64,000 bases of DNA from an uncultured Pelagibacteraceae bacterium (GTDB lineage Bacteria; Pseudomonadota; Alphaproteobacteria; Pelagibacterales; Pelagibacteraceae): assembly GCA_902599995.1 (NCBI GenBank), contig CACKHN010000005.1, positions 12,501-76,500 on the forward strand, given 5' to 3'. This document shows positions 29,036 to 37,521 of the stretch, piece after piece. The translations under genes were made by a program, and so were the position numbers. The notes beneath the pieces were generated by a model. It saw only the letters and a list, made by a program, of their open reading frames with translations, was not told the DNA's origin and made no database searches. Position 1 is the stretch's first letter; each line of letters opens with the position of its first letter.

Positions 29036-29666
29036 AATAGCTATAGACTCGCCTGCAGCAGCTGGCGCAGGAACTCAGGCAAAATTAATTTCTAATCATT
29101 ACAATCTGCTCCAACTTGATACTGGACGTATTTATAGATATATTGCTAATATTAAAATTACAGAACCTAAGAAATTTAATTACAATTATTTAAAAAAAAA
29201 AATATATAATTTAAAAATTTCATCTTTGCAAAATAAAAAGTTGCTTTCTGATGAGGTTGCTACAATTGCATCAATCATCGCAAAAGATAAAAAAATAAGA
29301 AAATTAGTTCATGCTTTTCAATTAAAATGTGCTTACAACCCTCCAAAAAAATACACTGGATCATGTTTGGATGGTAGAGATATCTGTTCAGTTATTGTAC
29401 CAGATGCTGATGTAAAGCTATTTATCACTGCTAATTTAAAGACTAGGGCGTTAAGAAGATATAAAGAGCTAAAAGCTAAAAATAAGAGTATTTCTTATCA
29501 AGAAGTGTTAAAAAGCCTCAAAAAACGAGACAAAAGTGACATAAAACGAAAGATCTCTCCCCTTAAAAAAACTAAGGATAGCGTCTTGCTAAACACTAGT
29601 AACCTAAGTATAAGACGTTGTTTTTTAAAAATAAAAAAAATAATAGACAGTAAAATAACGACTTAA
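29010..29666 (+). CDS. cmk: Cytidylate kinase, P-loop lysine absent
   Basis: (d)CMP kinase by homology and position (aroA-cmk-rpsA). It is 218 aa, near the usual 220-230. The P-loop at residues 14-22 reads SPAAAGAGT: the Walker-A lysine (GKGT in the family) is Ala20 and the first Gly is Ser14. Other sites are kept: LDTGRIYR, DGRDICSVIVPDADVKLF and KKRDKSDIKRKISPL with its Arg/Asp residues. The enzyme may be impaired or use another residue; this cannot be settled from the sequence. Its stop overlaps the rpsA start by 1 bp. Confidence 0.88.
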   Translation: MLRRKNIIKIAIDSPAAAGAGTQAKLISNHYNLLQLDTGRIYRYIANIKITEPKKFNYNYLKKKIYNLKISSLQNKKLLSDEVATIASIIAKDKKIRKLVHAFQLKCAYNPPKKYTGSCLDGRDICSVIVPDADVKLFITANLKTRALRRYKELKAKNKSISYQEVLKSLKKRDKSDIKRKISPLKKTKDSVLLNTSNLSIRRCFLKIKKIIDSKITT

Positions 29667-31390
29667 TGGAAATTTATAAAGATTTATCAAATCCAGCCTC
29701 ACAAGAATTCGAGAAATTACTTAACAGCCAGCTATCAAAAATTCAAATAGAAGAAGGGAAAATTATAGAGGGTAAAATAAACAAAATTACAGAAAAATTT
29801 GTATTTTTATTTGTTGAGGGATTAAAATCCGAGCCTGTTCTAGATATCAATGAATTAAAGAGCATGGGGCTATCTGAGAAAATTAAAATTGGCGAAACCA
29901 TATCTGTTTTATTAGAAAAAATTGAGGATAAGCATGGCGAAGTTTTGGTGTCGGCTTCTAAAGCACAAAAAATAAAAGGTTGGGATAAATTAGTACAAGC
30001 ATATGAGAAAAATGAGCCGATCATGGGTAAAATTACCTCTAAATGTAAAGGAGGATGTATTGTTGAGCACATTGATACAGGTTCGCTTATGTTCCTACCA
30101 GGCAGTCAAATATCAGACAAACCTCTTAAAGATATTAGCCACCTGATGAATGAGCCACAAAAATTTGCACTGATCAAACTTGACAAAATTCGAGGTAATG
30201 CATGCGTGTCAAGAAGAGAAATAATTTCGTCTTTTAAAAAAGAGGACAAAGCTAAAATAATTGAAAAATTTAAAGTAGGTGACATTATCAGAGGGGCTGA
30301 AGTAAAAGGGTATAGTTCTTTTGGTTGCTTTTTTAATGTTAATGGAGAATTAGATGTACTAGTTCATCTTCAAGAAATTTCTTATTCAAGAGTAAATCAC
30401 CCTGATGAAGTATTTAATATAGGAGAAAAACATGACCTAAAAGTCATTAGTGTAGATAAAGAAAAGTTACAAGTTGGATGTTCAGTAAAACAATTATCAC
30501 CAGATCCTTTTGAACATATAGAAAATTACAAACTTAATAAAACTTATAAAGTTAAAGTTGTAAAACTTATGGACTTTGGAGCATTTTGTGAGTTAGAACC
30601 GGGTCTAACTACTCTTTTGCATTCAAGTGAACTAAGCTGGACAAAGAAAAATATATCTGCAAAAAAAATGTTCAAAATTGGTGATGAGATCTCATGTGTG
30701 ATAACAGAAATCGACAAGGAAAAAAGACGTGTTGCTATTTCACATAGATTAACACAAGAAAACCCATTTGAAACTTTTGAGAAAAAATTTCCAGTAAATA
30801 CGATTGTTGAAGGTGAAATTGTTAACAAAAATGAATATTCTTTGTTTGTTAAAATCAAAGATATAGATGTAGATGCTTTTTTACACTGTAATGATTTAAC
30901 TTACTTAAATAATGGTGAAGAGGAATTAGCCAAATATAAGAAGGGTGATAAAATTAAGGTAATGGTACTTGAGATAAAATCTTCAGAACAAAAAATTAGA
31001 GTTGGCTTAAGACAAACTCAAGCAGATCCTTTTGATTTCTTTAAAGATAAAACAAAAAATCAAATAATTACTGTAAAAGTTATATCAACTGACAACAAAG
31101 GTTTAATGGTTAGACCTGAAGATTGTGAAATGGACTTTCAAATTAAAAAATCTGCAATTGCTATCAACGCGGCAGATGCAAGACCTAGTAGATGGACAGG
31201 TGGAGAAAAGCTTGATTGTGCAATAGCTGATCTAGATTTTAAGAAAAGAAAAGTTGTACTGAGCATAAAATTACTAGAGGAAATTGAAAAAAAAGAAGCG
31301 TTAGAAAAGTATGGATCAGAGGGATCTGGTAAAAATTTACCATTTTCATCTTTATCTGAAGACTTAAAGAAAAAAGAAGAAGATAAATAA
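29666..31390 (+). CDS. rpsA: 30S ribosomal protein S1
   Basis: Largest small-subunit protein, which captures mRNA for initiation. It is 574 aa with six S1 (OB-fold) repeats spaced about 85 residues apart. The third to fifth repeats carry clear GxxxxGxVxxxxxFGxFV-like signatures (for example VKGYSSFGCFFNVNGELDVL). It is the 1-bp-overlapping partner of cmk and is followed by the IHF/HU gene, as in many proteobacteria. Confidence 0.97.
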   Translation: MEIYKDLSNPASQEFEKLLNSQLSKIQIEEGKIIEGKINKITEKFVFLFVEGLKSEPVLDINELKSMGLSEKIKIGETISVLLEKIEDKHGEVLVSASKAQKIKGWDKLVQAYEKNEPIMGKITSKCKGGCIVEHIDTGSLMFLPGSQISDKPLKDISHLMNEPQKFALIKLDKIRGNACVSRREIISSFKKEDKAKIIEKFKVGDIIRGAEVKGYSSFGCFFNVNGELDVLVHLQEISYSRVNHPDEVFNIGEKHDLKVISVDKEKLQVGCSVKQLSPDPFEHIENYKLNKTYKVKVVKLMDFGAFCELEPGLTTLLHSSELSWTKKNISAKKMFKIGDEISCVITEIDKEKRRVAISHRLTQENPFETFEKKFPVNTIVEGEIVNKNEYSLFVKIKDIDVDAFLHCNDLTYLNNGEEELAKYKKGDKIKVMVLEIKSSEQKIRVGLRQTQADPFDFFKDKTKNQIITVKVISTDNKGLMVRPEDCEMDFQIKKSAIAINAADARPSRWTGGEKLDCAIADLDFKKRKVVLSIKLLEEIEKKEALEKYGSEGSGKNLPFSSLSEDLKKKEEDK

Positions 31391-31407
31391 ATTTAAAAAG
31401 ATTTAAA

Positions 31408-31698
31408 TTGGCTATTGTAAAATCAAAGCTTTTAAAACAACTCTCAAACAACTATCCTAATTTTTTAAAAAAAGACTTGGAAAAGTTTACTAATATAATT
31501 TTAGGTGAGATTAAGCGAGCCCTAAGAAGGGGTGACAGAGTTGAACTAAGAGGTTTTGGCGTGTTTTCTACAAATATACAAAAAGCCAGAATATCACGAA
31601 ATCCTAAAACAGGAGAAAAAGTCAACACTCCTGAAAAAAAAACTATTCACTTTAAAATGTCTAAAGACTTGTTTAAAAAATTAAATCATGAAGAATAG
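31408..31698 (+). CDS. ihfB: HU/IHF family DNA-binding protein (IHF beta-like)
   Basis: Nucleoid-associated DNA-bending protein of 96 aa. The start is a TTG (31408); no ATG is available near the conserved N terminus. Features are the helical N terminus, GDRVELRGFGVFS (about residues 42-54) and the DNA-arm motif ARISRNPKTGEKV (about 60-72) with the Pro that intercalates into DNA. Position after rpsA identifies it as the IHF-beta-type gene. It overlaps pyrF by 11 bp. Confidence 0.9.
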   Translation: MAIVKSKLLKQLSNNYPNFLKKDLEKFTNIILGEIKRALRRGDRVELRGFGVFSTNIQKARISRNPKTGEKVNTPEKKTIHFKMSKDLFKKLNHEE

Positions 31699-32380
31699 AA
31701 TTATATTTGTTGCGTGTGATGCATCAAAGATAATTAAAATTAAAGATATTATTGTTCAAACTAAAAATAATAAATTAAAAATCATACCAAAATTTGGATT
31801 GCAACTTTTTTACTCAAAAAATGGAAGAAAGTATCTTGAAAAATTTAAAACAGATTTTTGGTTAGATTTAAAAATAAATGACATTCCACAAACCGCTCTC
31901 TCAGCAATAGATAGTTTAAAAGATTTAAAAAAATGTAAGTATATTACAGTTCATGCAAATGGTGGCCTCGATATGCTGAAAGCTGTGAAAAAACATGCAA
32001 AAAAAATTAATAGAAATTTAAAAGTTTTAGGAGTTACAATTTTAACAAGCTTGAATAACAAATCTTTGAAAGAGATAGGTCATACCAAAAATGTTCAACA
32101 ATTAGTTTTGAAACAAGCTGAGCTCATAAAAAAATCAGGTTGTGATGGGATTGTATGCTCACCACAAGAGTCCAAAATGATTAGAAAAAAATTTAAAAAT
32201 TTGTTGATAATAACACCCGGCATAAGACTACCAGGAGACAATTCAAACGATCAAGCAAGAGTGATGACGCCTAAAGATGCTTTTAAGAATAAAGTTTCAG
32301 GGGTTGTAATGGGCAGATCACTTACAAAAGGTAATATTAAACATAATTTAAAAAAATTGATCTCTCATTTAAGTCAATGA
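31688..32380 (+). CDS. pyrF: Orotidine-5'-phosphate decarboxylase
   Basis: Last step of UMP synthesis. It is 230 aa. The catalytic tetrad motif LDLKINDIPQT (near residues 59-69) and the phosphate-binding TPGIRLPG (near 176) are intact. It overlaps ihfB upstream and trpF downstream (4 bp), so pyrimidine and tryptophan genes share one transcript here. Confidence 0.95.
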   Translation: MKNRIIFVACDASKIIKIKDIIVQTKNNKLKIIPKFGLQLFYSKNGRKYLEKFKTDFWLDLKINDIPQTALSAIDSLKDLKKCKYITVHANGGLDMLKAVKKHAKKINRNLKVLGVTILTSLNNKSLKEIGHTKNVQQLVLKQAELIKKSGCDGIVCSPQESKMIRKKFKNLLIITPGIRLPGDNSNDQARVMTPKDAFKNKVSGVVMGRSLTKGNIKHNLKKLISHLSQ

Positions 32381-33006
32381 TCAAAGGCTGTAAAATCTGT
32401 GGAGTTTCTGATCTAGATACATTAAGCTTTATCGTTAATCATCCATATCCACCTAAATTTATTGGTTTTATTTGTAACTATCAAAAAAGTCCAAGATATG
32501 TTGAGTTTAACAAATTAGAAAAGTTGTTAAGTATAAATAAAAATAACTCTCAGTATGTCGCTGTATTAGTTAAACCTAATAAACAAATATTAGAACAAAT
32601 TAAAAATCTTCCTTTTGACTACTACCAATTGTATGATTGCACTCCAGAACAAATAAACTCAATCAAGATAAAATATAATAAAAAAATAATTACTGCATTT
32701 ACTATTAAAGACAAATCAGACTTAGAAAAATATCAAGATTTTAATAAGGTAACTGATATTTATTTATTTGATAGTAAAGGTTATGAAAAAAGTGAAGCAT
32801 TTGATCACAATCTAATTATGGATATCAAAATTAATAAAAAATTGATGCTTGCTGGTAATATTAAGTACAATGAAGACTTAGAAAATTATGGAAAAATAGC
32901 AGATTTTATAGATTTATCTGGAGGGTTAGAAACTTCTGGATTAAAAGATCTATCCAAAATAGAAATTTTTTTAAAAAAAGTAAAACAAATTAAAAATGAA
33001 ACTTAA
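32377..33006 (+). CDS. trpF: Phosphoribosylanthranilate isomerase
   Basis: Amadori isomerase of tryptophan synthesis. It is 209 aa. Catalytic Cys is in KICGV (residue 8) and the general acid Asp is in LFDSKG (near 129). The C-terminal phosphate loops read LAGNIKYNE and IDLSGGLE where the family usually has LAGGL and DVSSGVE, so this is a divergent member. It lies in order directly before trpB and trpA, with an 11-bp overlap. Confidence 0.88.
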   Translation: MIKGCKICGVSDLDTLSFIVNHPYPPKFIGFICNYQKSPRYVEFNKLEKLLSINKNNSQYVAVLVKPNKQILEQIKNLPFDYYQLYDCTPEQINSIKIKYNKKIITAFTIKDKSDLEKYQDFNKVTDIYLFDSKGYEKSEAFDHNLIMDIKINKKLMLAGNIKYNEDLENYGKIADFIDLSGGLETSGLKDLSKIEIFLKKVKQIKNET

Positions 33007-34225
33007 AAAGGGTATTCCATTAATTGATCAACATGACCAATTTGGTTTTTGGGGAGGAAAATTTGGAGGTAGCTTCATTCCTGAAACTCTAAAAAAACCT
33101 GTAGAGGACTTAACAGAAGAATTTAAGAAATTAAGAAAAAATAAAAAATTTATTAAAAAGAGGGACTATTATTTTAAAAATTACATTGGTGCTCCAACCT
33201 CTTTTATAAAATTAGAGAATTTATCTAGTCATCTAGGTGGTGCTCAAATGTGGGCAAAAGTTGTCTCTGAAGCAAATGGAGGTGCTCATAAAATATATAA
33301 TGCGACTGTGCACGCACTTCTTTGTAAAGCAATGGGTAAAAAATATATCGTTGGTGACACAGGAGCTGGTTATGCAGGAAAAATGTTAAGCATGGCTGCA
33401 AAAAAGTTTGGCTTGAAATGTAAAATATTTATGGGAGCTAAAGATATTAAAAGACAAAAACCAAACTGTGATGCAATGAGAAAGAATGGGGCTGAGATTG
33501 TCCCTGTTTATTCTGGCAGCCAGACTTTGGTAGATGCCGTAAGTGAGTGCATGAGATACTGGGTATCAAACTGTGATAATACTCACATGTGTGTTGGTAG
33601 TACAGTAGGACCAAATATATTTGTTAAAATATGTGGGTGGAGTACTGCCCAAATATCCAGAGAATTAAAAGTACAATTAAAATCTGAATTTAAAAAAATT
33701 CCAAAAAAAATTAAATTGATTAATTGTGTGGGTGGTGGAAGTTCGGCTTATGGCTTCTGGAGTGAATTTATAGATTTTGACAAAAAACAAATTGAGCTGA
33801 TTGGAGTTGAAGCAGGTGGGCCTAAAAAATCAAAACTTCATGCAGCTCCATTAAGCCAAAATGCAAAAATTGGAGTTTTGCATGGTGCTGCTTCTTATGT
33901 TTGCCAAGATAATGAAGGTCAAATAAATGAAACGGAGTCTATAAGTGCTGGATTAGATTATCCAGGGGTAAGTCCTATTCATTGTTTCTTAAAAGACACT
34001 AAAAGAGCAAGATATACTTATGCAACAGATGAGGAGGCTTTGAATGCACACGTTATGGTAACCAAATTTGAAAACCTTAATCCAAGTTTAGAACCTAGTC
34101 ATGCATTTGCTGAAGCAATTAAAATTGCTCCTAAACTAAGTAAAGATACAATTATAATTGTAAATTCTTGTGGGGACGCCATGAAAGATAGAGATATTTT
34201 AAAAGAAAGATTGGGTAAAAATTAA
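32996..34225 (+). CDS. trpB: Tryptophan synthase beta chain, strongly divergent
   Basis: PLP enzyme joining indole and serine. It is 409 aa, the usual length, and lies between trpF and trpA. The PLP lysine is kept (GAHKIYN, Lys99) and a GGGS phosphate loop is visible (GGGSSA, about 246-251). But otherwise near-invariant segments differ: the REDLNHTGAHK region reads VSEANGGAHK, the catalytic Glu of ETGAGQHG is Asp121 in DTGAGYAG, GPHPYP reads GPNIFV, and the C-terminal SGRGDKD loop is altered. Operon context still argues for TrpB; changed kinetics or substrate is possible. Confidence 0.85.
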   Translation: MKLKKGIPLIDQHDQFGFWGGKFGGSFIPETLKKPVEDLTEEFKKLRKNKKFIKKRDYYFKNYIGAPTSFIKLENLSSHLGGAQMWAKVVSEANGGAHKIYNATVHALLCKAMGKKYIVGDTGAGYAGKMLSMAAKKFGLKCKIFMGAKDIKRQKPNCDAMRKNGAEIVPVYSGSQTLVDAVSECMRYWVSNCDNTHMCVGSTVGPNIFVKICGWSTAQISRELKVQLKSEFKKIPKKIKLINCVGGGSSAYGFWSEFIDFDKKQIELIGVEAGGPKKSKLHAAPLSQNAKIGVLHGAASYVCQDNEGQINETESISAGLDYPGVSPIHCFLKDTKRARYTYATDEEALNAHVMVTKFENLNPSLEPSHAFAEAIKIAPKLSKDTIIIVNSCGDAMKDRDILKERLGKN

Positions 34226-35025
34226 TGGTCTCATTAATTAACGAAGCTTTTAAAAAAGCAAGAAATGCTAACAGGTCAGCATTATTAACTTATACAGTTG
34301 CTGGTGATAATAATAAAAAAAAATCTTTAGAAATTCTTAAGTCAATATCAACACATGCTGATATATGTGAATTAGGTTTCCCCCATAACACTCCCATTGC
34401 AGATGGTGGTCAAATACAAACCAGTGCTTACCGTGCAATTAAAAATGGAATTAAAATAAATGATGTTTTTGCAATTGCTAAAGAATTTAAGTTATCAAAA
34501 AAAACAACCCCTATTATTTTAATGGGCTATTACAATATGATTTATCAATATGATGAAAATAAATTTCTAAAAAAATGTAAAAGTTCAAAAATAGATGGTT
34601 TGATTGTTGTTGACCTTCCCTACCCAGAAAATAAAAGTTTTTCTAAAAAATGTAAAAGAAAAGGTATTAACTTTGTACAATTAGTCTCTCCAACTACATC
34701 AAATATAAGATTAAAAAGAATTATCAAAGACTCTCATGATATGATTTACTACATAAGTATGTTGTCAACTACGGGAGGAAAATTAAAAGTTTCCCCTAAA
34801 AAAATTTTAGAAAATTATTTCAAAATTAAAAATCAAAACAAATCAAAAAATGTTGTAATTGGATTTGGAATCACAGAAAAAACTATTAAATCACTCAAAA
34901 AAGCTGATGGTTTGGTTGTAGGAAGCGCAATTTGTAAGGAAATTTCTAAATCCATTAAAAACAGACAAAATGCTGTCACAAATGTTACTAATGTAGTTAG
35001 AAGATTAAAAAATAAAATTAAATGA
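34225..35025 (+). CDS. trpA: Tryptophan synthase alpha chain
   Basis: Cleaves indole-3-glycerol phosphate to indole for TrpB. It is 266 aa. The catalytic Glu (ELGFP) and Asp (PIADGGQIQ) are both present, as are YYISMLSTTGG and the phosphate-binding GFGI and VVGSAI. The loop between the acids reads HNTPIADG rather than FSDPLADG. It overlaps trpB by 1 bp and accD by 4 bp. Confidence 0.93.
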   Translation: MVSLINEAFKKARNANRSALLTYTVAGDNNKKKSLEILKSISTHADICELGFPHNTPIADGGQIQTSAYRAIKNGIKINDVFAIAKEFKLSKKTTPIILMGYYNMIYQYDENKFLKKCKSSKIDGLIVVDLPYPENKSFSKKCKRKGINFVQLVSPTTSNIRLKRIIKDSHDMIYYISMLSTTGGKLKVSPKKILENYFKIKNQNKSKNVVIGFGITEKTIKSLKKADGLVVGSAICKEISKSIKNRQNAVTNVTNVVRRLKNKIK

Positions 35026-35951
35026 ACTGGATTACAAAAATAATTAAAGCTGGTGAAAAAATCAAAACAGCTATCAAAGAAAGAGCATCAAAAGAAGACA
35101 TTGAAAATAGTGATTGGACTTCATGTTGCATAGGTCCAATACTTAAAAAAGATTTAGAAAATAACTTATGGGTTTGTCCTGAATGTAACAAGCACCACCG
35201 AATTAAGCCTAAACAGAGATTTGATATTTTATTTGGTAAAAACAATTACGAAATATTTAAAACCCCTATTCCAAAAGATGATCCATTAAATTGGACTGAT
35301 TCTAAATCATACAAAGATAGATTAAAAGGTGCTCGAAAAAAAACAGGTTTAGAGTGTGGAATGATGGTTGCATCTGGCACTATTGACAATATTAAAATTA
35401 CTGCTGTTGCGTCTGATTTTGATTTTTTAGGTGCCTCAATGGCTGCTGCTGAAGGTGAAGCCTTTTTATATGGAATTCAACATGCGATAGAAAATAATAC
35501 TCCTTTTTTATGTATTAGTGCTGGTGGCGGAATGAGAATGATGGAAAGTTTAATTTCATTATCTCAGATGACGAGAACTACTCTAGCAATTAATGAATTA
35601 AAAAAAAATGGTTTACCTTACTTAGTTTGTATTACGGACCCTACTGCTGGAGGAATAACTGCCTCTTATGCAATGCTTGGTGATATCAATATTGCAGAAC
35701 CTGGTGCATTGATTGCGTTTGCAGGGGCTAGAGTTATTCAAGGTACTGTTAAAGAGGAGTTGCCTGAAGGTTTTCAAAAGAGTGAGTATGTTGAAAAAAC
35801 TGGATTTGTTGACCTAATAGTTGAACGAAAAGAACTAGCCTCTAAAATTGGAACCCTATTATCAATATTGTTAAAGCGAAATTCTGTTATAACTTCTGAA
35901 CAAAATGAAACTGCAGAAGATAGTCAATCGCTTACAAAAGTTGCATCCTAA
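35022..35951 (+). CDS. accD: Acetyl-CoA carboxylase carboxyltransferase subunit beta
   Basis: Beta subunit of the carboxyltransferase; its alpha partner accA is at 12.5 kb. It is 309 aa. The N-terminal zinc ribbon is altered: Cys35-Cys36 are adjacent instead of CxxC, while Cys52/Cys55 are normal and the 15-residue spacing is kept. The crotonase-fold core has ASDFDFLGASMAAAEGE and the CoA-binding ITDPTAGGITASYAMLGD. trpA-accD-folC is a conserved alphaproteobacterial order; it overlaps folC by 47 bp. Confidence 0.96.
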   Translation: MNWITKIIKAGEKIKTAIKERASKEDIENSDWTSCCIGPILKKDLENNLWVCPECNKHHRIKPKQRFDILFGKNNYEIFKTPIPKDDPLNWTDSKSYKDRLKGARKKTGLECGMMVASGTIDNIKITAVASDFDFLGASMAAAEGEAFLYGIQHAIENNTPFLCISAGGGMRMMESLISLSQMTRTTLAINELKKNGLPYLVCITDPTAGGITASYAMLGDINIAEPGALIAFAGARVIQGTVKEELPEGFQKSEYVEKTGFVDLIVERKELASKIGTLLSILLKRNSVITSEQNETAEDSQSLTKVAS

Positions 35952-37173
35952 AGAGATAGATCTAAGTTTAAATAGAATAAAAAAACTTTGTAAAACCCTT
36001 GGAAATCCGCAAGACAAAATAAAAGCTATTTCGATAGTTGGAACTAATGGCAAATATTCAACGATTCAGGCTTTATTCGCAATCTTAAGAGAGGCAAACA
36101 TTAAGTGTAATATTTACACCAGCCCCCATATCAAAAGAATAAACGAGAGATTTGTATTTAATAATGAAGAATTAAATGACGATGATCTTAGAATTCTTCT
36201 CGAGAAAGTTGAAGAGGCAAATAACAATCAACCGATAACTTTTTTTGAAATATTAACTGCGGCTTACTTTTACAATGCCTCAAAATACCCTGAAAATATT
36301 AACCTCATTGAAACAGGGCTATTTCACCGCTTTGATGCAACAAATATACTAAAAGACAATTTAGCAAGCATTGTGACTTCTATTGGTTTGGATCATTTAG
36401 ATTGGTTACCTGAAAATGAACAAACAACTAAAAAAATAATATTTGAAAAAACCTCAACTTTAGTAAATTCTAATATTATTATTGCAAAACAAAGTTCATC
36501 TGAAATTGTTAACGAAATAAAAAGTTCAATTTTAAAAAATTCCTCAAAAAAATATTTTTTTAATGAAGATTATAATTATTCATCAAATGAAAATGGCCTT
36601 ATTTTTTATGAAGATAAAAATGGCGTTATTAAACTTCCAACCCCAAACGTTAAGGGTCAATTTCAACTTGAAAATATTTCAACAGCAATAGCAACCTTAA
36701 GATCAATCAACCATTTAAAAGTTAGTGAAAAACATATTAAAGATGGAATCACTAAAATTAAAAGTATCGCACGACTTCAAGAAATAGAATCTGGTAATCT
36801 TAAAGAATTGGTAAAAAAGAATAAATTACTTGTTGATGGATCTCATAACCCCTTGGGAGCAAAAGTTTTGAATGAATATTTGGAAAGTTTAAATTGCAAT
36901 AAACATATTATTCTAGGTATGATGAGTAACAAAGATCATAACGATTATATGAGTTACTTTAAAAATATTTCTTCCTTGACCACTATAGATATCCCCAATC
37001 AGCCAAACTCAATCAAAGGAAAAGTATTAAAAAATAAGCTTAATAGCTTCGAAAACGTTCGATATAAAGAAAGTATTATAGATGCTATCAAGTCAATTCC
37101 GGTCAAGGAAAACGACATAATATTGATTACTGGATCTTTATATCTCGCTGGTGAGGTTTTAAATTTAAATTAG
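35905..37173 (+). CDS. folC: Folylpolyglutamate synthase/dihydrofolate synthase
   Basis: Mur-ligase-family ATPase that adds glutamate to (dihydro)folate. It is 422 aa. The N terminus LQKLHPKEIDLSLNRI matches the family and fixes the start despite the 47-bp overlap with accD. The P-loop reads GTNGKYST (residues 46-53); the family norm is GTNGKGST, so a glycine is replaced by Tyr51. The catalytic region with DGSHNPLGA is intact. Its 3' end overlaps the convergent trxA by 4 bp. Confidence 0.94.
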   Translation: MKLQKIVNRLQKLHPKEIDLSLNRIKKLCKTLGNPQDKIKAISIVGTNGKYSTIQALFAILREANIKCNIYTSPHIKRINERFVFNNEELNDDDLRILLEKVEEANNNQPITFFEILTAAYFYNASKYPENINLIETGLFHRFDATNILKDNLASIVTSIGLDHLDWLPENEQTTKKIIFEKTSTLVNSNIIIAKQSSSEIVNEIKSSILKNSSKKYFFNEDYNYSSNENGLIFYEDKNGVIKLPTPNVKGQFQLENISTAIATLRSINHLKVSEKHIKDGITKIKSIARLQEIESGNLKELVKKNKLLVDGSHNPLGAKVLNEYLESLNCNKHIILGMMSNKDHNDYMSYFKNISSLTTIDIPNQPNSIKGKVLKNKLNSFENVRYKESIIDAIKSIPVKENDIILITGSLYLAGEVLNLN

Positions 37174-37487
37174 ATATTTTCGTCTAGAAATTCTTTCATG
37201 TGACTTTCTGGAACCCCTCCAACTTTACGGCTAACTTCTTGTCCTTTTTTATATATAATTACTGTTGGCACTCCACGGATCCCAGCTGCAGAACCTGTAT
37301 TAATTCCAGCATCTTCAATGTCAGTAATATAAAAATTTGCTTTATCCTTATATTCGTCTGATAATTTGTCCATCACTGGCTTAAGAGCTTTGCATGGGCC
37401 ACACCATGATGCTGAGAATTGAATTACTGATACATCTTCATTTTTGATTTTATTATCAAAATCTTCATCTTTAAAATCTATAAGCAT
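37170..37487 (-). CDS. trxA: Thioredoxin
   Basis: Small cytoplasmic disulfide reductase of 105 aa. The active site is WCGPC (residues about 28-32) and the cis-Pro lies in GVPT (about 74). No signal peptide is seen. It lies next to folC as in other alphaproteobacteria. Confidence 0.96.
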   Translation of the reverse strand: MLIDFKDEDFDNKIKNEDVSVIQFSASWCGPCKALKPVMDKLSDEYKDKANFYITDIEDAGINTGSAAGIRGVPTVIIYKKGQEVSRKVGGVPESHMKEFLDENI

Positions 37488-37521
37488 AAATCCTTTCTAT
37501 AAATTGGAGTCTTAAAGTCAA

